Source: Muribaculaceae bacterium
GTDB taxonomy: Bacteria > Bacteroidota > Bacteroidia > Bacteroidales > Muribaculaceae
DNA length: 26,507 nucleotides
Assembly: GCA_022511505.1 (NCBI GenBank)
Contig: JAFLTK010000142.1
Coordinates: 1-26,507 of the forward strand
Reading direction: 5' to 3'
Of the stretch, positions 22,879 to 26,507 are shown piece by piece (position 1 is the stretch's first letter; every line of letters starts with the position of its first letter). Both the position numbers and the translations under genes were made by a program. Under the pieces are notes generated by a model, which saw only the letters and a program-made list of their open reading frames with translations, searched no databases and had not been told where the DNA came from.

Positions 22879-25026
22879 ATGGCCAACGAACACGTCGCTA
22901 TTATTTCTCGCGAGTATGACCACCTCAAAAAACATGTAAATGCAGTTATCAAATTGCTTGACGATGGCGCGACCATTCCTTTCATAGCGCGGTATCGCAA
23001 GGAAGCCACCGGCTCGATGGACGAGGTTGCAGTCAGAAACATTGCCCGTCGCCATCAAGAGTTGACCGAACTTGACCAACGCAAGGACTTCATTCTGAAA
23101 ACGATAAAGGAGCAAGGCAAACTGACGCCCCAACTCCAGGAGCGCATCGCCGAGACACTCGACCCGATTGTGCTCGAAGACATCTACATGCCGTTCAAAC
23201 CGCGCCGACGCAGTCGTGCCACCGTGGCCCGTGAAATGGGCCTCGAGCCGCTTGCCGAGAAATTGATGTCACAGCGCCCCGGCGTCAAGCCGATGGCAGT
23301 TGCCAAAGAGTTTGTCAACGTGTTGGTTGCCGACGAGCAGGCCGCCCTTGCAGGTGCAAGCGACATTATAGCCGAGTGGGTCTCTGACAGCGAGAAAGCA
23401 CGTTCGATTGTCAGGTCAAAATATAACCGAAGCGCCACGATATCATCGCGCGTGGTCAAAGGTAAAGAGGAAGAGGGCAAAAACTACCAGAACTATTTTG
23501 AGTTCAGCGAACCCCTTCGCACGTGCACGTCACACCGCTATTTGGCCATGCGTCGCGGAGAGAACGAGGGCATTCTGAAAGTTTCCCTCACAATCGACGA
23601 CCAGGAGATGAGCGACCGCCTTGTCAGAATGTTTGTAAAGCCCGATGCCTCAGAGGAGGTTGCCGAGATTGTCGAGGGTGCCGTTCGCGACGGCTACAAG
23701 CGACTGATGAAACCCTCGATTGAAAACGAGATATATGCGACCGTCAAGGATAAGAGCGACACCGACGCCATCTCGATGTTTGCCGACAATGTTCGCCAAC
23801 TTCTGATGGCACCCCCGTTGGGCCGAAAGCGCATCCTTGCAATCGACCCGGGATTCCGCACCGGTTGCAAGGTCGTTTGCCTCGATGAGCAAGGCAATTT
23901 GTTGCATCACGACGTCATTTATCCTTGCGCACCTCATAATGATTTCTACGCCGCTGCCGACCTGCTTTGCAACCTCGTCGATCATTTCAAAATTCAGGTG
24001 ATTGCCATTGGCAACGGTACTGCAGGGCGTGAAACCGAGCGCTTTGTCAACTCGATACAATTCCCGTTCCCCATCGACCTGTTTATGGTCAACGAGGATG
24101 GAGCGAGCATCTATTCGGCCTCAGAAGTTGCTCGCGAGGAGTTCCCGGATCAGGATGTGACCGTTCGCGGTGCCGTGTCTATCGGACGACGCCTGCTTGA
24201 CCCGCTCGCCGAACTTGTTAAAATCGACCCCAAGTCGCTTGGCGTCGGTCAGTATCAGCACGATGTCAACCAGACGCGCCTAAAGGATGCGCTTGACTAC
24301 ACGGTCGAGAGTTGTGTAAACGCCGTCGGTGTCAACGTAAACACCGCCTCCAAGGAGTTGCTCTCCTACGTTTCGGGTATCGGTAATCAATTGGCAGCCA
24401 ATATTGTAGAATATCGTCAGCAGAACGGCGACTTCAAGACTCGCGACGAGTTGATGAACGTGCCCCGCATGGGCGAGAAGGCATTCCAGCAGTCAGCCGG
24501 CTTCTTGCGCATTCCCGGCGGTGCCAATATACTCGACAATACCGGTGTTCATCCTGAACGCTATGACCTTGTAAATCAGATTGCTACCGATGCCGGAACA
24601 ACCGTCGAAAAACTCGTTACCGATAATCGCCTGCTCCATTCGCTCGAGTTGGCTAAATATGTCACCAAGACGACCGGTCTGCCTACGCTGACCGACATTG
24701 TGCTCGAACTCGAGAAACCGGGCCGTGACCCGCGTGGAACGACCGAGCATATCGAGTTTGACGAGTCGGTCAACGATATCGCCGACCTCTATATCGGCCA
24801 GGAACTGAACGGCAAAATCACCAATATGACTGCTTTTGGCGTCTTTGTCGACATAGGCCTGAAAGAGAACGGCCTCGTTCACATTTCCCAGATTTGTGAC
24901 CGCTTCATTACCAACCCCGCCGAGGCTGTTTCGGTTGGTCAACATGTGAAAGTCAAGGTCATCGACATCGACGCGCCGCGCCGCCGCATCGCCCTGACTA
25001 TGAAAGAAGTACCCCAAAAATTTTGA
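22879..25026 (+). CDS. tex: Tex-family RNA-binding transcription accessory protein
   Basis: This 715-residue protein has the full Tex domain order. The helical N-terminus contains ATIPFIARYRKEATGSMDE and DIYMPFKPRRRSRATVAREMGLEPLA. The YqgF/RNaseH-like domain starts at about 317 (ILAIDPGFRTGCKV). Helix-hairpin-helix motifs are at about 490-560 (YVSGIGNQLAANIV, VPRMGEKAFQQSAGFLRI). An S1 domain occupies about 639-712 (GKITNMTAFGVFVDIGLKENGLVHIS). Tex binds RNA and associates with transcription complexes, and is the bacterial relative of Spt6. Nothing is missing. It is in series with the metallophosphoesterase and folK genes. Confidence 0.97.
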   Translation: MANEHVAIISREYDHLKKHVNAVIKLLDDGATIPFIARYRKEATGSMDEVAVRNIARRHQELTELDQRKDFILKTIKEQGKLTPQLQERIAETLDPIVLEDIYMPFKPRRRSRATVAREMGLEPLAEKLMSQRPGVKPMAVAKEFVNVLVADEQAALAGASDIIAEWVSDSEKARSIVRSKYNRSATISSRVVKGKEEEGKNYQNYFEFSEPLRTCTSHRYLAMRRGENEGILKVSLTIDDQEMSDRLVRMFVKPDASEEVAEIVEGAVRDGYKRLMKPSIENEIYATVKDKSDTDAISMFADNVRQLLMAPPLGRKRILAIDPGFRTGCKVVCLDEQGNLLHHDVIYPCAPHNDFYAAADLLCNLVDHFKIQVIAIGNGTAGRETERFVNSIQFPFPIDLFMVNEDGASIYSASEVAREEFPDQDVTVRGAVSIGRRLLDPLAELVKIDPKSLGVGQYQHDVNQTRLKDALDYTVESCVNAVGVNVNTASKELLSYVSGIGNQLAANIVEYRQQNGDFKTRDELMNVPRMGEKAFQQSAGFLRIPGGANILDNTGVHPERYDLVNQIATDAGTTVEKLVTDNRLLHSLELAKYVTKTTGLPTLTDIVLELEKPGRDPRGTTEHIEFDESVNDIADLYIGQELNGKITNMTAFGVFVDIGLKENGLVHISQICDRFITNPAEAVSVGQHVKVKVIDIDAPRRRIALTMKEVPQKF

Positions 25027-25062
25027 TAACATATAATCTTTAGCGACATATATATTTATATT

Positions 25063-25461
25063 ATGAAACATACGGTTGTAGTTATAAGTGTAGGGAGCAA
25101 TTCCGAGGACCGCAATTTCCGTGTAAGCAAGGCCATAGAGTTTCTCTTGGGCAACCTGACCGCGGCGTCGGTGTCTTCGGTCTATGAGTCTGAGTCGTTT
25201 AGTAAAAATGACCGCTCTCCTTTTACCAATGCTGTTGTCGTTGGCCAAACCCTTGTGAATCAAGAGGAAATGATAACATTGCTTAAAGAGCAAGAAGCGC
25301 TTGCCGGTCGCGACGCTGTCACTCGTGCCGAGGGCATTGTTCCGCTCGACTTGGATATTGTGATTTGGGGCGGACGCATCGTGCGCAACGATGACTTTGA
25401 GCGACCCTACTTCAATATTGGCTATCGAGAATTGCTTGCGAAGGGCGCGTTTGAAGAGTGA
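25063..25461 (+). CDS. folK: Short HPPK (folate pyrophosphokinase) homologue
   Basis: This 132-residue protein resembles 6-hydroxymethyl-7,8-dihydropterin pyrophosphokinase. HPPK transfers pyrophosphate from ATP in folate synthesis. Matches are GSN (11-13), SSVYESESF, FTNAVVV and the metal-binding pair D96/D98 in PLDLDIVIW. It is shorter than E. coli HPPK (159). The usual GPR.LDLDIL reads AEGIVPLDLDI, and the PH pair near the end reads PYFNIGYRELL. It may therefore be a divergent enzyme or a relative with another substrate. The last 40 bp overlap the comEC stop end on the opposite strand. Confidence 0.65.
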   Translation: MKHTVVVISVGSNSEDRNFRVSKAIEFLLGNLTAASVSSVYESESFSKNDRSPFTNAVVVGQTLVNQEEMITLLKEQEALAGRDAVTRAEGIVPLDLDIVIWGGRIVRNDDFERPYFNIGYRELLAKGAFEE

Positions 25462-26507
25462 ATGATGCTGTCGCGCAACGAGACAGGCTCTATTCCTGCA
25501 TCTTTTAGTTCTGCCTCCAAGCGTCGACTAATCAGCGCGTTAAGGCTCGCCGTCATGATGACCTGACGGGGTTTGAAACGCGTTGCTATCGCGGCGGCAT
25601 TTTGAGTAACGCCGCGCGTGATTATCAGATAATCAATCTGTTGCCCCTGCTCATTGGGGCTTACTGAATTGTTGTCGACAAAGAGAAAACTCTTGTTGCC
25701 AACAACTATTGAATTGCCGTCGCGATCAATCAGTTTAGATGTGTAGCGTCGAGGCATAACCGTCAGCGTGTCAATGCCGCGTCGACCAAGAAAGTCGGCC
25801 AATCGTGGCTCTAATCGGTTGATTAGGCGACGAGTAACTATATCTGTGGGGCAATCGTCAACAAGCCATGCAACGCCGTCCTCGGTTACGACCAGCGCCG
25901 TACCGGTAAAAATCCCGTGTAGAAACCACTCTGACCGCGGTGTTGTCGGGCGCAATGCCACGACGAGGATGAGGCAAAACGTCATCGATGCAATCATAGA
26001 GGATATGACAAACCGGGGGCGGTAATGTTTTATGGCTAGGATGGTGCCGGCTATCATCGCGAGATAGAACATTGCGACTACCCATGTCGGGGGGTAGAGC
26101 GATGTCACGGTCGGGTTGCTGAGCGACGCGAATTGCTCTGATGTTGAGGCTATTAAATTGTATAATGTGTCAGCCATGCGAGGTAGGAAAGTACCGGCAG
26201 TGGCGCTGCTGAATAGAATGCAAGGTAGGGCTACGGCGAGCAAAATTGGCAAGATAAATGCGGCGACGATGTTGGTTGGGATGAACCACAGCGGAAGATT
26301 GTGGAAATAGTAGGCAACAAGCGGGGTTGTGGCTATGGTTGCAGAGATGGTGACGGTTAAATACCCGGTTATCAGGCGGATATACAACGGTAAACGCAAA
26401 TAGCGGGGCCGTTGCAGCAATTTGTTGACCGCCACGATGCCCCATACGGCCGCAAACGATATCTGAAAACCGATGGAAAGCACCGTGTTTGGGTCAAATA
26501 TTATGAT
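25422..26507 (-). CDS. comEC: ComEC/Rec2-type DNA uptake channel, C-terminal part (partial)
   Basis: The frame is open to the window edge (362 codons including the stop), so the N-terminal half is outside. It enters within the competence domain at FDPNTVLSIGFQISFAAVWG, matching the conserved ComEC block with GFQLSF. Hydrophobic helices follow (about RLITGYLTVTISATIATTPL, then IVAAFILPILLAVALP and VVAMFYLAMIAGTILAI). ComEC forms the inner-membrane channel for single-stranded DNA in natural transformation. The final 150 residues resemble a beta-lactamase-fold tail (IDYLIITRG, then RQVIMTASL) without an HxHxDH motif. GTG at 26483 is not a true start because the homology continues upstream. The stop lies inside the folK 3' end. 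Confidence 0.88.
   Translation of the reverse strand: MIIFDPNTVLSIGFQISFAAVWGIVAVNKLLQRPRYLRLPLYIRLITGYLTVTISATIATTPLVAYYFHNLPLWFIPTNIVAAFILPILLAVALPCILFSSATAGTFLPRMADTLYNLIASTSEQFASLSNPTVTSLYPPTWVVAMFYLAMIAGTILAIKHYRPRFVISSMIASMTFCLILVVALRPTTPRSEWFLHGIFTGTALVVTEDGVAWLVDDCPTDIVTRRLINRLEPRLADFLGRRGIDTLTVMPRRYTSKLIDRDGNSIVVGNKSFLFVDNNSVSPNEQGQQIDYLIITRGVTQNAAAIATRFKPRQVIMTASLNALISRRLEAELKDAGIEPVSLRDSIIHSSNAPFASNSR

Noticed and set aside
24493..25293. 266-codon minus-strand ORF
   Set aside because: Antisense to tex and folK; composition is that of a shadow frame.
1..26507. CRISPR arrays, tRNA or rRNA genes, insertion sequences, prophage genes
   Set aside because: No regularly spaced direct repeats, cloverleaf or rRNA sequence, transposase or phage proteins were seen on either strand.

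Overview
The window looks like chromosomal DNA of a Bacteroidales bacterium, most likely close to the Muribaculaceae (family level is inference). Four lines of evidence support this. Five start regions carry the Bacteroidetes promoter pattern TTG-N20-TAnnTTTG(C), and two more carry a good -7 box. Almost no gene has a Shine-Dalgarno sequence. RibBA is fused, and bL25 is of the long CTC type. Gene content and base composition also fit. No tRNA, rRNA, CRISPR array, insertion sequence, prophage or integrase was seen, and the content is mostly housekeeping.

Layout, left to right. (1) Minus strand: a secreted endonuclease-I-like protein cut by the window start, then the ribosomal operon rpsF-rpsR-rplI with promoter and terminator, then a small conserved-looking ORF with its own terminator. 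(2) Plus strand: an ECF sigma factor with a clear promoter, followed by a zinc-ribbon/TM2 membrane protein and a terminator. (3) Minus strand: an LptF/LptG-family permease, ribBA and an OB-fold-like lipoprotein, read as one operon. (4) Plus strand: a complete tripartite RND efflux operon (outer-membrane factor, adaptor lipoprotein, HAE1 pump). (5) Minus strand: rplY-pth-S4/Hsp15-PHP phosphatase, one operon from a strong promoter with a leader of about 120 nt; then pepT-miaA, which overlap by ATGA. (6) Plus strand: a PASTA protein with rluD; then an acyltransferase from its own promoter, a metallophosphoesterase, tex and folK. (7) Minus strand: the C-terminal part of comEC, overlapping the 3' end of folK and running off the window.

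Most of the window is ordinary core genome, and I found no gene set that looks like a new defence, secretion or biosynthetic system. The observations most worth a second look are regulatory or structural. rpsR has a canonical Shine-Dalgarno inside the rpsF coding end while its neighbours have none. Three spacers hold related 26-28 nt hairpin repeats. A GACATGTC-core palindrome lies at both ends of the lptFG-ribBA operon. The acyltransferase has an HX5D motif where HX4D is expected. The ECF sigma factor has no anti-sigma gene and is paired with a TM2 protein.
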